Source: an uncultured Oscillospiraceae bacterium
Lineage (GTDB): Bacteria > Bacillota > Clostridia > Oscillospirales > Oscillospiraceae
DNA: 38,935 nt
Assembly (NCBI GenBank): GCA_944385765.1
Contig: CALWYL010000013.1
Span: 1-38,935, forward strand
Reading direction: 5' to 3'
Under the pieces are notes generated by a model, which saw nothing but the letters and a program-made list of their open reading frames with translations, did not search any database and had not been told where the DNA came from. Below are positions 9,436-16,714 of the stretch, piece by piece. The position numbers were made by a program, and so were the translations under genes. Numbering within the stretch: the stretch's first letter is position 1; the number at the start of each line of letters is the position of its first letter.

Positions 9436-10106
9436 ATCTCGGCCTCCAGCCTGTAACCCACGCCGCGCACCGTGCCTATCATGGAGCCGGCCTCGCCCAG
9501 CTTCTGCCGCAGGGTGCGTATGTGCACGTCCACCGTGCGCGTCTCCCCGTCGTAGTCCGTGCCCCAGACCTCGCTGAGCAGCCTGTCGCGGGTGAACACG
9601 GTGCCGGGCTTCTCCATCAGCGCGCGCAGCAGGTCGAACTCCTTGAGCGTGAGCGTGACGGCGCGCCCATTGGCGGTGACGGTGTGCGTGGAGGGGTCGA
9701 GCGTGATGCCGCCGATGGAGATGGGGCTCTCCTCGCGGCCGGGGGAGGTGCGGCGCAGCACGGCGCGCACGCGCGAGACCATCTCCATCATGCCGAAGGG
9801 CTTCACCAGGTAGTCGTCCGCGCCGGAGTCCAGCCCGCTTATCTTGTCGTACTCCGCGCCGCGGGCCGTGGCCATTATCACCGGCACGTTGCGCGTGACG
9901 GAGGAGAGGCGCAGCCGGCGAAGTATCTCCAGCCCGTCGTCGCCCGGGAGCATGACGTCGAGGATTATGAGCTCGGGCAGCTGCTTTTTCAGCGCGGCGA
10001 AGAGCTCGGCGCCGTTCTCCAGCCCCTCGGCCTCGAAGCCGGTGGAGCGGAGGGCGTAGACCTCGATGTCGCGGATGGCGGCGTCGTCCTCAACGCAGTA
10101 AATCAC
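9432..10106 (-). CDS. phoB: Phosphate-regulon response regulator PhoB/PhoP (OmpR family)
   Basis: 224 residues from a GTG start. Receiver domain 1–115 with acidic pocket E6-D7-D8, phospho-acceptor D50 in LIILDVMLPGDDG, T80 and K102; winged-helix DNA-binding domain about 128–224 ending in TVDVHIRTLRQKLGE and VRGVGYRLE. The GTG at 10106 was chosen because it overlaps the phoU stop (GTGA), has GGGGGAG just upstream and gives the usual MIYCVEDD beginning; a longer in-frame start at 10154 would run into phoU. Expected to bind the TTTACA repeats before pstS. Confidence 0.93.
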
Positions 10107-10759
10107 AGCATCTCCCCCCCTTTGTGGACGCCGGTGACGGAGAACTCGACCCACTCGGCTATGTTGGTGGCGTGGTCGCCGATGCGCTCGAGGTATTTGG
10201 CTATCATCAGCAGGTCCAGGGCGTACTCGCCGGTTCCGCTGTGCCGGGAGATGCGCTCGATTATGGAGCTCTTGATGCGGGTGAAGAGGGAGTCGGCCTC
10301 GTCGTCCTTGGCGGCCACGCTGCCGGCGGCCTCGGCGTCGTGCCGCACGAAGGCGTCCACGCTGTCGGTGACCATGCTTATCACCTTGCGGGCCAGCTCG
10401 CCCAGCAGCGGCGCGTCCTCGGGCTCCAGGGGGCCCATGAACACGGCGGTTTCCGCTATGTCCAGCGCCTGGTCGCCGATGCGCTCCATGTCGGTTATCA
10501 TCTTCAGCGCAGCGGAAATCTGCCTGAGGTCGCCGGCCACGGGCTGCTGCTGCAGCAGCAGCTTGAGGCAGATGCTCTCGATGTCGCGCTCCTTCTGGTC
10601 TATCTCGTTCTCCAGGACGCGGACGCGGTCGATGGCGGCGGGGTTGTCGCCGTCCAGGATGGAGCGCGCGGTGACGGCTATGGCCTCCTCGCAGAGGGCG
10701 CCCATGGAAATCATCTCACGGTTGAGCGTGGCGAGCTGTTCGTCGAATTTGTTGCGCAT
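10103..10759 (-). CDS. phoU: Phosphate signalling protein PhoU
   Basis: 218 residues. PhoU is a cytosolic two-repeat helical-bundle protein that links the Pst transporter to PhoR and holds kinase signalling off when phosphate is plentiful. The two repeats are visible: LKMITDMERIGDQALDIAE (about residues 86–104) and LLMIAKYLERIGDHATNIAEW (about 182–202), each with the metal-binding E/D-x3-D signature. ATG 10759 is preferred over the in-frame TTG at 10768, because GGAGG lies ten bases before the ATG but only one base before the TTG. One base separates it from the pstB stop. Confidence 0.95.
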   Translation of the reverse strand: MRNKFDEQLATLNREMISMGALCEEAIAVTARSILDGDNPAAIDRVRVLENEIDQKERDIESICLKLLLQQQPVAGDLRQISAALKMITDMERIGDQALDIAETAVFMGPLEPEDAPLLGELARKVISMVTDSVDAFVRHDAEAAGSVAAKDDEADSLFTRIKSSIIERISRHSGTGEYALDLLMIAKYLERIGDHATNIAEWVEFSVTGVHKGGEML

Positions 10760-10760
10760 A

Positions 10761-11522
10761 TCAGCCAAACCTCCCGGTGATGTAGTCTTCTGTGCGTTTG
10801 TCCTGGGGATGGGAGAAAATCCTCTCTGTCTCGCCGTACTCCACGAGCTCTCCCAGCAGGAAAAACGCCGTGTTGTCGGAGACGCGCACCGCCTGCTGCA
10901 TGTTGTGCGTCACCATGATGACAGTATAGCGGCTTTTGAGTTCCATGGCAAGGTCCTCAATCTTGCTGGTGGAAATGGGGTCGAGGGCGCTGGTGCTCTC
11001 GTCCATCAGTATGACGTCCGGCTCCACGGCCAGCGCGCGGGCTATGCAGAGGCGCTGCTGCTGTCCGCCGGAGAGGCCCAGGGCGCTCTTGTTCAGGCGG
11101 TCCTTCACCTCGTCCCATATCGCGGCGTCGCGCAGGCTGCGCTCCACTATGGCGTCCAGCTTGGCCTTGCCGCGGATGCCGTGGGTGCGCGGGCCGTAGG
11201 CCACGTTGTCGTAGATGCTCATGGGGAAGGGGTTCGCTTTCTGGAACACCATGCCTATCTGCTTGCGCAGGCGGGTGACGTCCACATCCCTGCCGTAGAT
11301 GTCCTCGCCGTTGTACTCTATCGTGCCGGTTATCCGCACGCCGGGCACCAGGTCGTTCATGCGGTTGAGCGTCTTGAGGAAGGTGCTCTTGCCGCAGCCG
11401 CTGGGGCCTATGAGGGCGGTTATCTGGTGCTGGGGAATGGCGATGGACACGCCTTTCAGCGCGTGGTTGTCACTGTAGTAGAGGTCAAGGTCCCTGGCCT
11501 CGATTATGGTCTTGTCAGTCAT
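10761..11522 (-). CDS. pstB: Phosphate ABC transporter ATP-binding protein PstB
   Basis: 253 residues, standard length. It powers phosphate uptake from the cytoplasmic face of the PstCA channel. Walker A GPSGCGKS at 39–46, Q-loop in [10 protein letters not shown] (a PstB hallmark), ABC signature LSGGQQQR, Walker [14 protein letters not shown], and switch His in VTHNMQQA. The STSALDP variant and the [16 protein letters not shown] stretch are specific for PstB. Seventeen bases separate it from pstA. A GGGGAAG site precedes the ATG. Confidence 0.97.
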   Translation of the reverse strand: MTDKTIIEARDLDLYYSDNHALKGVSIAIPQHQITALIGPSGCGKSTFLKTLNRMNDLVPGVRITGTIEYNGEDIYGRDVDVTRLRKQIGMVFQKANPFPMSIYDNVAYGPRTHGIRGKAKLDAIVERSLRDAAIWDEVKDRLNKSALGLSGGQQQRLCIARALAVEPDVILMDESTSALDPISTSKIEDLAMELKSRYTVIMVTHNMQQAVRVSDNTAFFLLGELVEYGETERIFSHPQDKRTEDYITGRFG

Positions 11523-11539
11523 TTATATCTTCCCCGCTC

Positions 11540-12433
11540 TCAGTTTTTCTTGAGTTTTTTGCCGGCCAGCTTGGCGGCGAGGTTTATGACGAGGGCTATG
11601 GCCAGCAGCACCACGGCCACGGCGAAGGCGTGGTCGAAGTCGGCCCGCTCCTTGGCGTACACATAGAGGGACACGGTGAGCGTAGAGCCGGCGGCGCCGA
11701 AGAAGTTGTCGAGGAACTTGGCCACGGTGTCCCCGCCGAAGGCCATGCGCATGCCCATGCCGGCGGTGAACATCAGCACGGCGCTCTCGCCCACTATGCG
11801 GCCGATGGAGAGGATGCAGCCGGTGACGATGCCGTCTATGCTGCTGGGGAGGACGACGGTGCGTATCATGTGCCACTTGCCGCTGCCCAGGGCCAGCGAG
11901 CCCTCGCGGTAGCTCTGGGGCACGGTCTTGAGGGACTCCTGCGTGGTGCGGATGATGGTGGGCAGGGTCATCATGACCAGGGAGAAAGCGCCGGCCAGCA
12001 GGCTGGTGCCCAGGCCCACGGCCTGGCAGAACACCATCATGCCCACCAGGGCGAAGATGATGCTGGGCATGCCGGAGAGGGTCTCCGTGGCGAACTCTAT
12101 GACGGAGACGAGCTTCTTATTCGTGGCGTACTCCGTGAGGTAGATGGCGCTGCCCACGCCCAGGGGCAGTATGAATATCAGCGTGGCCACAATCACGTAG
12201 AGCGTGTTCAATATGGAGGGCAGGATGCCCTCGATGTCGTTTATCACGCTCTCCTCGCTGGAGAGGAACTGCCAGCTGAGGTTGGGCACGCCGCGGTAGA
12301 GGATATAGCCTATGAGGAACACCAGCAGCGCGCATATCAGAGCGGCGGCGGCGTACAGCAGGGCGCGCACGGCGCCGTTCCAGGTGCGGCGGCGCGCGGA
12401 GAGGGGCGCGGTTATGGATTCATGGGAGTTCAT
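11540..12433 (-). CDS. pstA: Phosphate ABC transporter permease PstA
   Basis: 297 residues. One of the two membrane subunits of the phosphate channel. About six hydrophobic helices, the first at about 25–48, then a periplasm-side segment with SWQFLSSEESVINDIEGILPSI, and a BPD-type permease loop EGSLALGSGKWHMIRTVVLPSSIDGI that contacts PstB. The start ATG at 12433 follows AAGGAGGG and overlaps the pstC stop by one base (TGATG). Ends KKLKKN. The upstream extension of the same frame lies inside pstC and is discounted. Confidence 0.95.
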   Translation of the reverse strand: MNSHESITAPLSARRRTWNGAVRALLYAAAALICALLVFLIGYILYRGVPNLSWQFLSSEESVINDIEGILPSILNTLYVIVATLIFILPLGVGSAIYLTEYATNKKLVSVIEFATETLSGMPSIIFALVGMMVFCQAVGLGTSLLAGAFSLVMMTLPTIIRTTQESLKTVPQSYREGSLALGSGKWHMIRTVVLPSSIDGIVTGCILSIGRIVGESAVLMFTAGMGMRMAFGGDTVAKFLDNFFGAAGSTLTVSLYVYAKERADFDHAFAVAVVLLAIALVINLAAKLAGKKLKKN

Positions 12434-13425
12434 CAGCTTCCCTCCTTGTTGTGCTTGAGGAAGAGGTTGAGCGCGGCGTTTATCAGCATGATGAAGAGGA
12501 AGAGCACCAGCCCAATCGAGAAGAGCGCCTGGCGGTGCAGGTCCCCGGCGTAGCCCATCTCGCCGGCGATGGCGGTGGTGAGGAACTTGACGCTGCTGAG
12601 GAGGCTGGGCATGTTGGCCACGTTGCCGGCGACCATGAGTATGGCCATGGCCTCGCCTATGGCGCGGCCCACGCCCAGAACCACGGCGGCGGCGATGCCG
12701 CTCTTGGCCGCCGGGGCGCTGACGCGGAAGTAGGTCTCCAGCTCGGTGGCCCCCAGGGCCAGGCTGGCCTCCTCGTACTCGCGGGGCACGGCGTTGAGCG
12801 CCGTCTCGCTGACGGAGATGATGCTGGGCAGTATCATTATGGCCAGCACGATGATGGCGGCGAAGAGCGTGTCGCCCGCCGGGAGGTCGAAGCCCTCGCG
12901 GATGAGGGGCAGCAGCACCATCATGCCCACCAGGCCGTAGACCACGCTGGGGATGCCGGCCAGCAGGTCCACCACCTCGCGTATCACGGCGGCGGCCCGC
13001 CTGTCGGCCACCTTGCTGAGGAACACGGCCATGAGGAAGCCTATGGGCACGCCTATCAAGATGGCGCCGCAGGTGCCGTAGATGCTGGTGAAAATCATGG
13101 GCAGGATGCCGAATTCGGCGTTGCCGCTCTTGTTGGCGGGGTCCCAGTTGGTGCCCGCCAGGAAGTTCCACAGCCCCACCTCGCGGATGGCGGGCAGGCC
13201 GGAGATGATGAGATAGATGGAAATTATGAGGACGAAGCCCACGGCCACCAGGCCGCAGACGACGAACACCGCCTTCATGACGGTCTCCATCACGTCCTTG
13301 ACGCCGCGGCGGGAATCTATGCGCTCGGCGGGCGCGCGCTCAGCAGCGCGCCCGGCGCTCCCCTGCTTTTCGCTCCGGGCCTTCACAGCGCCGATCTCTC
13401 CTTTCACAGTTGCGTATTCGTTCAT
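12433..13425 (-). CDS. pstC: Phosphate ABC transporter permease PstC
   Basis: 330 residues, with a hydrophilic N-terminal tail of about 45 residues before the first membrane helix (about 48–73). Further helices and the permease coupling loop EEASLALGATELETYFRVSAPAAKSGI are clear, as is the PstC-type segment SGNAEFGILPMIFTSIYGTCGAILIGVPIG. The ATG at 13425 has only a weak AAGAGAG site; a GTG 13 codons later (13386) is preceded by AAAGGAGAG at nine bases and may be the real start. That would remove 13 residues from the tail and not affect the transporter core. Confidence 0.93.
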   Translation of the reverse strand: MNEYATVKGEIGAVKARSEKQGSAGRAAERAPAERIDSRRGVKDVMETVMKAVFVVCGLVAVGFVLIISIYLIISGLPAIREVGLWNFLAGTNWDPANKSGNAEFGILPMIFTSIYGTCGAILIGVPIGFLMAVFLSKVADRRAAAVIREVVDLLAGIPSVVYGLVGMMVLLPLIREGFDLPAGDTLFAAIIVLAIMILPSIISVSETALNAVPREYEEASLALGATELETYFRVSAPAAKSGIAAAVVLGVGRAIGEAMAILMVAGNVANMPSLLSSVKFLTTAIAGEMGYAGDLHRQALFSIGLVLFLFIMLINAALNLFLKHNKEGS

Positions 13426-13507
13426 GGCACTCTCTTTCTTCGGGGTGGATCTGACGGGCGTTCACGCGCCGGGCCTGAGCGCCCGTCAGACACACCCCTG
13501 TTTTCAC

Positions 13508-13542
13508 GGCAATAGGCCCCCATTCGTGTGGGGGCCATTGCC
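13508..13542 (-). other. Intercistronic hairpin between pstS and pstC
   Basis: GGCAAT-A-GGCCCCC (13508–13521) pairs with GGGGGCC-ATTGCC (13530–13542): 13 base pairs with one bulged base and an eight-base loop. It is 20 bases past the pstS stop and has no T-run. In other bacteria structures in this place keep the upstream pstS message more abundant than pstCAB; that role is inferred here. Confidence 0.6.
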
Positions 13543-13561
13543 ATCAAGGTTTTTGACTTGC

Positions 13562-14479
13562 TTACTTGGCCAGGCTGGCGGGCACGGCGCCGGCGGCGGT
13601 GATGATGTCGGCGACATCAGCGCTCATGGCGTAGTCCAGGAAGGCCTGGGCGGCCGGGCTGAGCTCGGTGCCCTCGACGGTGACGACCACGAAGGGGCGC
13701 TGGATGGCGAAGCTGCCGTCCGCCACGGTCTCCTCGCTGGGGGTGACGCCGTTGACGGCGACGGCCACGACGCTGTCGTTGACGGCGGAGAGGCTGGCGT
13801 AGCCGATGGCGTTGGGGTTGCTGGCGACATTGCCTATCACGTCGCCGGTGGAGCTGTACTCGTTGGTGTAGGCGCAGGCGTCCTCGATGCCGAGAATCTC
13901 CTCAAAGGCGCCGCGGGTGCCGGAACCGGCCTCGCGGCCAAACACGGCGATGGCGCCGTCGGGGCCGCCGACCTCGCTCCAGTTGGTTATCTCGCCCTTG
14001 AAGATGGCGGCAATCTGCTCGGTGGTCAGGTCGGTGACGGTGTTCTCGGGGTTTATCACGACGGCGACGCCGTCCAGGGCGATTATGTTCTCAACGGCTC
14101 CCTGGGCCTTCTCCTCGTCGGAGAGGGCGCGGCTGGCGAGGCCCAGGTCGCAGGTGCCGCCCAGGACGCCCTCGATGCCGGCGCCGGAACCGCTGCCGGT
14201 GTACTGGGGATTGACGTCGGGCTGGACCTCGGCGAAGCCCTCTATCAGGGCGAGGATGACGCTCTCCATGGAGGTGGAGCCGTTCAGGGTGACATTGCCG
14301 GAAATCTCCTCGGCGGGCTCCTCAACGGGCTCCTCAACGGGCTCCTCGCTCTCGGCGGGCTCGGTGGCGGAGGGCTCCTCGGAGGGAACGTCGCTCTCCT
14401 CGGCCGGCTCCTCGCCGCAGGCGGCGAACAGGCTCAGGCACAGCAGGGCGGAGAGCAGTATGGCAAGGGTCTTTTTCAT
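13562..14479 (-). CDS. pstS: Phosphate-binding lipoprotein PstS
   Basis: 305 residues. High-affinity phosphate receptor of the Pst transporter, held outside the membrane by a lipid anchor. Signal peptide 1–20 with lipobox LFAAC and lipidated Cys21; then a Glu/Pro/Ser linker about 22–58 with repeated EEPVEEPVEEPAEE; then the PBP-like domain with phosphate-loop segments NGSTSM (about 66–71), TGSGSGAGIEG and GREAGSGTRGAFEE. ATG 14479 follows AAGGAG. First gene of the pst–pho operon. The linker DNA has a 12-base tandem repeat at about 14315–14350. Confidence 0.95.
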   Translation of the reverse strand: MKKTLAILLSALLCLSLFAACGEEPAEESDVPSEEPSATEPAESEEPVEEPVEEPAEEISGNVTLNGSTSMESVILALIEGFAEVQPDVNPQYTGSGSGAGIEGVLGGTCDLGLASRALSDEEKAQGAVENIIALDGVAVVINPENTVTDLTTEQIAAIFKGEITNWSEVGGPDGAIAVFGREAGSGTRGAFEEILGIEDACAYTNEYSSTGDVIGNVASNPNAIGYASLSAVNDSVVAVAVNGVTPSEETVADGSFAIQRPFVVVTVEGTELSPAAQAFLDYAMSADVADIITAAGAVPASLAK

Positions 14480-14529
14480 TGCAGGGATGTCTCCTTCTTT
14501 TCGTTATTTTGCTTGCGCATCTGTATGCT

Positions 14530-14579
14530 AATAAAACTGCGTAAAATGGAAAAGCGGAGGCGTGTAAAATGCGTGTAAA
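14530..14579 (-). promoter_or_regulatory. Candidate Pho boxes upstream of pstS
   Basis: On the minus strand TTTACA (14574–14579) repeats exactly 11 bases on as TTTACA (14563–14568). Looser copies TTTACG (14540–14545) and TTTATT (14530–14535) follow with roughly 11-base periodicity and one gap. Firmicute PhoP boxes are TTAACA-like hexamers at 11-base pitch, so this is the expected binding array for the regulator at 9432–10106. A precise -10 box was not settled. Confidence 0.65.
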
Positions 14580-14610
14580 GCGGCCCCGGAAAATTTCCGG
14601 GACCGCTTTA
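14576..14610 (-). terminator. Hairpin between rubredoxin gene and pstS
   Basis: TAAAGCGG-CCCCGGA and TCCGGG-ACCGCTTTA form about 15 pairs with one wobble around an AT-rich loop. It lies 24 bases after the rubredoxin stop on the minus strand and directly abuts the first Pho box. There is no U-run on the minus strand, so termination is probable but not certain. Confidence 0.5.
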
Positions 14611-14634
14611 CATTAAAAAATGCGATTTTTTGAC

Positions 14635-14790
14635 CTATTCCTCCTCGAATTCGTCCTTGCCGGCGCCGCAGAGCGGGCAGACAAAGTCCTCGGGAAGGTC
14701 CTCAAATTTGGTGCCGGCGGGGATGCCCTCGTCGGGCACGCCCTCCTCCTCGTCGTAGACGTAGCCGCAGAGAGAACAGATGTACTTCAT
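14635..14790 (-). CDS. Rubredoxin
   Basis: 51 residues: small cytosolic electron carrier with one iron held by four cysteines. The two knuckles CSLCGY (C5, C8) and CPLCGA (C38, C41) and the middle block [28 protein letters not shown] are those of a classical rubredoxin, full length. ATG 14790 follows a strong GAGGAGG site. It lies 55 bases after the NifX-like gene on the same strand and may be co-transcribed with it. In anaerobes rubredoxin serves oxygen and peroxide detoxification; no partner such as rubrerythrin or a flavodiiron protein is next to it. Confidence 0.97.
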   Translation of the reverse strand: MKYICSLCGYVYDEEEGVPDEGIPAGTKFEDLPEDFVCPLCGAGKDEFEEE

Positions 14791-14845
14791 ATTTTCGTAT
14801 ACCTCCTCAGTATAAGATAGGACAGAGGCATTTCAGAGGGACGTG

Positions 14846-15223
14846 TCAGTGGCAGCAGCCCTCGCCGCCGCAGGCGCCGCCCTCCTCGTGGTGGTCGCAG
14901 TTGGGCTCGGGGTTGTAGGCCAGGATGCCGCGTATCAGGGCCTCCACCGCGAAGTCGGCCAGGCCGGTGATGCCGCCGTAGACGCGGATGCCGGCCATGC
15001 CGAGGGCGGTGACCGCCCCGGGGCCTATGCCTCCGCAGATGAGGGTGTCCACGCCGCGCTGGGCCAGGAACACGGCCAGGGCCTCGTGCCCGGCGTCCCC
15101 GGTGTCCGCCAGCTCGGTGGAGACCACCTCGCCGTCCTCTATGTCGTATATCTTGAAGCGCTCCGTGTGCCCGAAGTGCTGGAAAATCATCTCGTCCTCG
15201 TCGTAAGCTACCGCAGCTCGCAT
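14846..15223 (-). CDS. NifX/NifB-C family (dinitrogenase iron-molybdenum cofactor-like) protein
   Basis: 125 residues. The fold, from MRAAVAYDEDEMIFQHFGHTERFKIYDIEDGEV onward, is that of the small COG1433 family (NifX/NafY/NifB C-terminal domain) that holds or carries metal clusters. Here it stands alone, with no nif genes, so a role in nitrogen fixation is not implied. The last 17 residues, CDHHEEGGACGGEGCCH, form a Cys/His-rich tail of likely metal-binding use. ATG 15223 with CAGGAGG upstream was chosen; the frame is open another 64 codons upstream but that includes the promoter. Clostridia often carry several such orphan genes. Confidence 0.9.
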   Translation of the reverse strand: MRAAVAYDEDEMIFQHFGHTERFKIYDIEDGEVVSTELADTGDAGHEALAVFLAQRGVDTLICGGIGPGAVTALGMAGIRVYGGITGLADFAVEALIRGILAYNPEPNCDHHEEGGACGGEGCCH

Positions 15224-15239
15224 GATATCCTCCTGAATT

Positions 15240-15257
15240 GCCGCGGCGCGCCGCGGC
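15240..15257 (-). other. Perfect 18-base GC palindrome in the leader of the NifX-like gene
   Basis: GCCGCGGCGCGCCGCGGC reads the same on both strands and ends six bases before the ribosome site (AGGAGG). In RNA it would fold into a very stable short hairpin that could affect translation; as DNA it could be a protein site. Function is unknown. Confidence 0.4.
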
Positions 15258-15293
15258 GGGCTCTCCCGGCGCAGGGCGGCCGGGTACACCTCC

Positions 15294-15322
15294 ATTAAAA
15301 ACTTCCCGGACGCGATAGTCAA
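15294..15322 (-). promoter_or_regulatory. Promoter of the NifX-like/rubredoxin genes
   Basis: On the minus strand TTGACT (15317–15322), 17 bases, TTTAAT (15294–15299). Both boxes match the sigma-A consensus at five of six positions. It gives a leader of about 65 bases that holds the GC palindrome. Confidence 0.7.
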
Positions 15323-15396
15323 GTGAAATGTCGCACGGAATGCGAAAATTTTCACGAATCGCCCGCCGGACGGGGAGAGGACGGGCGGATAAAATA

Positions 15397-15434
15397 AGAG
15401 GGCCTCTGATTTCACATGAAATCAGAGGCCCTCT
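15397..15434 (-). terminator. Terminator of tRNA-Arg
   Basis: An 18-base perfect stem (15397–15414 with 15417–15434) and a two-base gap, followed on the minus strand by TATTTTAT. It begins one base after the encoded CCA end, so it both ends the transcript and sits where 3' trimming must occur. Confidence 0.85.
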
Positions 15435-15435
15435 C

Positions 15436-15512
15436 TGGCACGCCGTGAGGGATTCGAACCCCCGGCCTTCTGGTCCGTAGCCAGACGCTCTATCCAGCTG
15501 AGCTAACGGCGC
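15436..15512 (-). tRNA. tRNA-Arg (anticodon ACG)
   Basis: Minus-strand cloverleaf: acceptor GCGCCGT pairs with ACGGCGT (G·U at the end pair), D arm GCTCAGCTGGATAGAGC, anticodon stem TCTGG/CCAGA with loop CTACGGA (anticodon ACG, expected to be edited to ICG), T arm GGGGGTTCGAATCCCTC-like, then G-CCA encoded. Confidence 0.97.
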
Positions 15513-15540
15513 TCGTGCGTCTCTTGTCGAGCGCCTTAAT

Positions 15541-15569
15541 ATACTAGCACAGCTTGTTCCCAATTGCAA
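15541..15569 (-). promoter_or_regulatory. Promoter of tRNA-Arg
   Basis: On the minus strand TTGCAA (15564–15569), 17 bases, TAGTAT (15541–15546) preceded by TGC, an extended -10. Transcription would begin about 20 bases before the mature tRNA end. Confidence 0.75.
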
Positions 15570-15593
15570 GAGGTTTTTGAACTTTTTGCGAGT

Positions 15594-15764
15594 TTATCTC
15601 GACATGGCGTCGGAGATGTTGTCCGCCAGCTCGCCGGCGGCCTTCAGGGCCTTGCCCACGACGTTGCTGCCCTTCTTCCTGGGGGCCAGGGCCATGCCGA
15701 CGGAGGCGCCGATGGCCAGGCCCATGCCCACGCCCTTCAGAAATGCGGAATTGGTATTTTGCAT
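15594..15764 (-). CDS. Small YtxH-like protein
   Basis: 56 residues: a short leader MQNTNSAFLK, a glycine/alanine-rich hydrophobic segment GVGMGLAIGASVGMALAP (about 11–28), a basic cluster RKKGSN, then an amphipathic helix VVGKALKAAGELADNISDAMSR. This is the pattern of small YtxH/gas-vesicle-like membrane-associated proteins common in Firmicutes; role unknown. ATG 15764 has GGGAGGG at the right distance. It lies 65 bases after ispE on the same strand. Confidence 0.8.
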   Translation of the reverse strand: MQNTNSAFLKGVGMGLAIGASVGMALAPRKKGSNVVGKALKAAGELADNISDAMSR

Positions 15765-15829
15765 CGAGTTTCCCTCCCAAGAGATATTTGCGCTGTTATT
15801 ATGCTCCGGAGGGGGAAAAATATATGTGC

Positions 15830-16714
15830 TCAGGCGCTGGTAAGGTTTTCTTCGCCGCCGCAGGTGGAGCAGAGGAAAACCTCGCGGCAGAGGGGGCGCA
15901 CGGCGGCGGCGGCCCGCTCCGCCGCGCATCCGTCGGCGAACAGGCCGAACACGGCGCTGCCGGAGCCGGTCATCACCGAGCCCAGGGCGCCGGCGTCCAG
16001 CAGCGCGCCCTTGAGCTCGTTCACGGCGCGCTCGCCGCGGCGGTCCAGCACGTCCTCAAAGACGTTGTACATGCGCCGGGCGACGCCCCTGACGTCCGCG
16101 CTCTCCACGGCGGACACCAGCCCGGCGGTGTCCGGGCGGCAGGGGCTGGTGCGGGAGTCGATGCGCGCGAAGAGCTCCGGCGTGGAGCAGGAGAAAAAGG
16201 GCATGCAGATGACGGCGCCGGTGTCCGGCAGCGGCCGCAGAGGCTCTATGCGCTCGCCGCGGCCCTCCACCAGGGCGGTGCCCCCCTCCACGCAGAAGGG
16301 CACGTCGGAGCCGACGAGGGCCGCTATCTCCCGCAGGCCGTCGGCCGTGAAGGGGCGGCCGCAGAGGGAGTTGAGCGCGCGCAGCACCGCGGCGGCGTCC
16401 GCCGAGCCGCCGCCCAGGCCGGCGCAGACGGGGATGCGCTTCTCTATTTTAATGTAGGCGCCGTGGTCCAGCCCGGCGGCGGCGAAGAAGGCGCGGGCGG
16501 CCTTCACCGCCTCGTTCTTCTCGCCGGAGGGGATATAGTGGCGGTTGGTCTCCGCCAGGAAGAAGCCGCTCTCGCGCAGCTCGACGTAGACCTCGTCGCA
16601 GAGAGTGGCGCTCTGCATGACCATGCGCAGGTCGTGGTAGCCGTCGGGGCGCTTTTTCAGCACGTCGAGCGAGAGGTTCAGCTTGGCGCGCGCCCGCTCA
16701 GTGGCGCCGCTCAC
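15830..16714 (-). CDS. ispE: 4-diphosphocytidyl-2-C-methyl-D-erythritol kinase
   Basis: 294 residues. GHMP-family kinase that phosphorylates CDP-methylerythritol in the non-mevalonate isoprenoid pathway. Catalytic K11 in RAKLNLSLDV, glycine-rich ATP loop PVCAGLGGGSADAAAV (95–110) with catalytic D106, and C-terminal GSVMTGSGSAVFGLF. The start is GTG at 16714, overlapping the upstream stop as GTGA; longer in-frame starts fall within the neighbour. Translationally coupled to the phosphoglycerate mutase-like gene. Confidence 0.95.
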   Translation of the reverse strand: MSGATERARAKLNLSLDVLKKRPDGYHDLRMVMQSATLCDEVYVELRESGFFLAETNRHYIPSGEKNEAVKAARAFFAAAGLDHGAYIKIEKRIPVCAGLGGGSADAAAVLRALNSLCGRPFTADGLREIAALVGSDVPFCVEGGTALVEGRGERIEPLRPLPDTGAVICMPFFSCSTPELFARIDSRTSPCRPDTAGLVSAVESADVRGVARRMYNVFEDVLDRRGERAVNELKGALLDAGALGSVMTGSGSAVFGLFADGCAAERAAAAVRPLCREVFLCSTCGGEENLTSA

